This document shows, piece by piece, positions 63,058 through 64,000 of a stretch of DNA of 64,000 bases; the stretch's first letter is position 1; every line of letters starts with the position of its first letter. The translations under genes were made by a program, and so were the position numbers. The stretch lies in the NCBI GenBank assembly GCA_958295945.1, contig OY282386.1:4334204-4398203 (forward strand). The letters run 5' to 3'. The notes below the pieces were generated by a model that was given only the letters and a program-made list of their open reading frames with translations, was not told the origin of the DNA and did not search any database. The DNA comes from Candidatus Poribacteria bacterium. Its GTDB lineage: Bacteria > Poribacteria > WGA-4E > WGA-3G.

Positions 63058-64000
63058 TTATCTTTCTTCTATCGCTTCAACGTTTGCTCTGGGAAGTGTG
63101 ACCTTTTCACCACCATCAAATTCCACCTGCAATACGCGCACCTCTGCTTCCGTTTCTAACTGCTGAAGTTCAACGGGTAATTCAGATATGTGTCCCAATT
63201 TACCGAAATGTGGTTCACGAATAACACGCACTGGACTGCCAATATCCAACATCCCCACCTGTGTTTCACTGTCTGTGTCTACGTCTTCAGAGACCAAAGG
63301 TATGAGTATTTCAGGACGGACAACACCTGCACGAATCTGTGTAGCACCGTTGATAGAAGTTTTCATACCCTCTCTCTTCTTCAGTAGACTAAAAGTGCGT
63401 TCTGCCATAGATATGCTTCCAAATCCTTCAGTAATGACCAAGGTAATCCCAAGTTGTTCTGAACCTGTAATTGCAACACCCAGTTCATAACCGAGGAGTT
63501 GTCGTAAATCCGCGTCATCAATACCACCTGCAATAATACCGTTCACACCAATCTCAATAGCTGCTTGAATAGCATCTGTTGTAACAAGTGAACCACCCAC
63601 AAGTATTTTTTCTTTATGTTCAGGCATAATCTGTTCAGGTGTAAGTTCATCATTCGGTTGATCAGTAACAATTGCTAATGTGCCAATAGTCTCTCCACCA
63701 ACTCCGAATATCCCTTGAATGTAAGTACCAAAAGTTTCAACGACGACACCTTCATTTGGTACTGTCTCAATTACAGATCCATCAGTATATGCTTTAATTT
63801 CAACAGGAATAGGTGGTTCACGAAGGATTACCTGTCCGGTGACATCGGATACGGATTCTATAGTGCCATCAATTGGTGAACGCACTTGGGATTTGAAAAG
63901 TCCGAATAGCCCTTTCGTTGACGCAAAGATCTCATCTTTGGATACGTCATTACCCACAGGTATGAGTAAATTTTCTTCAATCTCATCAGGGGGAACGCTC
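63058..64000 (-). CDS. Partial protein with lipoyl-like and KOW-like segments
   Basis: The frame is open to the right edge: SVPPDEIEENLLIP precedes the GTG at 63957, so the true start lies outside the window. RSPIDGTIESVSDVTGQVILREPPIPVEI resembles a biotinyl/lipoyl-type barrel or a KOW-like strand set. A middle part (EKILVGGSLVTTDAIQAAIEIGVNGIIAGGI) looks like an alpha/beta motif. The C-terminal ~60 residues (GSPVRVIREPHFGKLGHISEL) look like a KOW/SH3-type segment. Function not assignable. Confidence 0.6.
   Translation of the reverse strand, partial: SVPPDEIEENLLIPVGNDVSKDEIFASTKGLFGLFKSQVRSPIDGTIESVSDVTGQVILREPPIPVEIKAYTDGSVIETVPNEGVVVETFGTYIQGIFGVGGETIGTLAIVTDQPNDELTPEQIMPEHKEKILVGGSLVTTDAIQAAIEIGVNGIIAGGIDDADLRQLLGYELGVAITGSEQLGITLVITEGFGSISMAERTFSLLKKREGMKTSINGATQIRAGVVRPEILIPLVSEDVDTDSETQVGMLDIGSPVRVIREPHFGKLGHISELPVELQQLETEAEVRVLQVEFDGGEKVTLPRANVEAIEER

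Noticed and set aside
1..64000. tRNA, rRNA, riboswitch, prophage or CRISPR-Cas
   Set aside because: No cloverleaf-like, ribosomal or known riboswitch sequence and no phage structural or Cas gene was recognised. A tRNAscan, Infernal and Pfam run would be decisive.

Overview
The window looks like a chromosomal segment of a Candidatus Poribacteria-type bacterium (sponge-associated or marine). This rests on recognition, not a search. Eight products end in a C-terminal domain with the core PNPFNPETWIPYxLA. Other signs are dockerin-like Ca-binding repeats, LamG proteins, tandem phytanoyl-CoA-dioxygenase-like enzymes, sulfatase expansions and moderately low GC. No tRNA, rRNA, CRISPR array or prophage was recognised.

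Layout. (1) 1-11543, mostly + strand: the 3' end of a hypothetical gene, a decayed stretch with a surface-protein C-terminal remnant, two LamG proteins flanking a toroid-fold carbohydrate enzyme-like gene, three PhyH-like oxygenases with a Cu/Zn superoxide dismutase lipoprotein among them, a secreted metallophosphoesterase and an SDR. (2) 11561-43707, all - strand: a polysaccharide and cell-surface block. It has a sugar-phosphate transferase, two glycosyltransferases, a Wzi-like outer-membrane protein, an O-antigen ligase/polymerase-like protein, a MurJ/Wzx-like flippase, a sugar epimerase, a membrane-anchored glycoside hydrolase, four sulfotransferases, four tandem exported sulfatases and three giant leucine-rich-repeat proteins. 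A decayed IS200/IS605-like element sits inside it. (3) 43763-47727, - strand: Pnkp and Hen1, the bacterial RNA end-healing, sealing and 2'-O-methylation pair, behind a perfect consensus sigma-70 promoter. (4) 47983-58313, + strand: three PQQ-type beta-propeller exported proteins and two presequence-protease-like M16 peptidases. (5) 58382-64000: an SDR, an unusual A-B-A'-B' repeat protein with four HxH motifs, a pterin carbinolamine dehydratase, one apparently complete insertion sequence with 8-bp target duplication, two lipoproteins and a partial protein at the right edge.

Working together: block 2 reads as a system that makes, exports, sulfates and trims or desulfates an extracellular polysaccharide. 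Sulfotransferases add sulfate inside the cell. The sulfatases and LRR proteins share signal peptides, dockerin-like repeats and the same C-terminal domain, so they are probably displayed together on the cell surface. Two copies of a dispersed repeat made of two hairpins with complementary loops lie outside genes.
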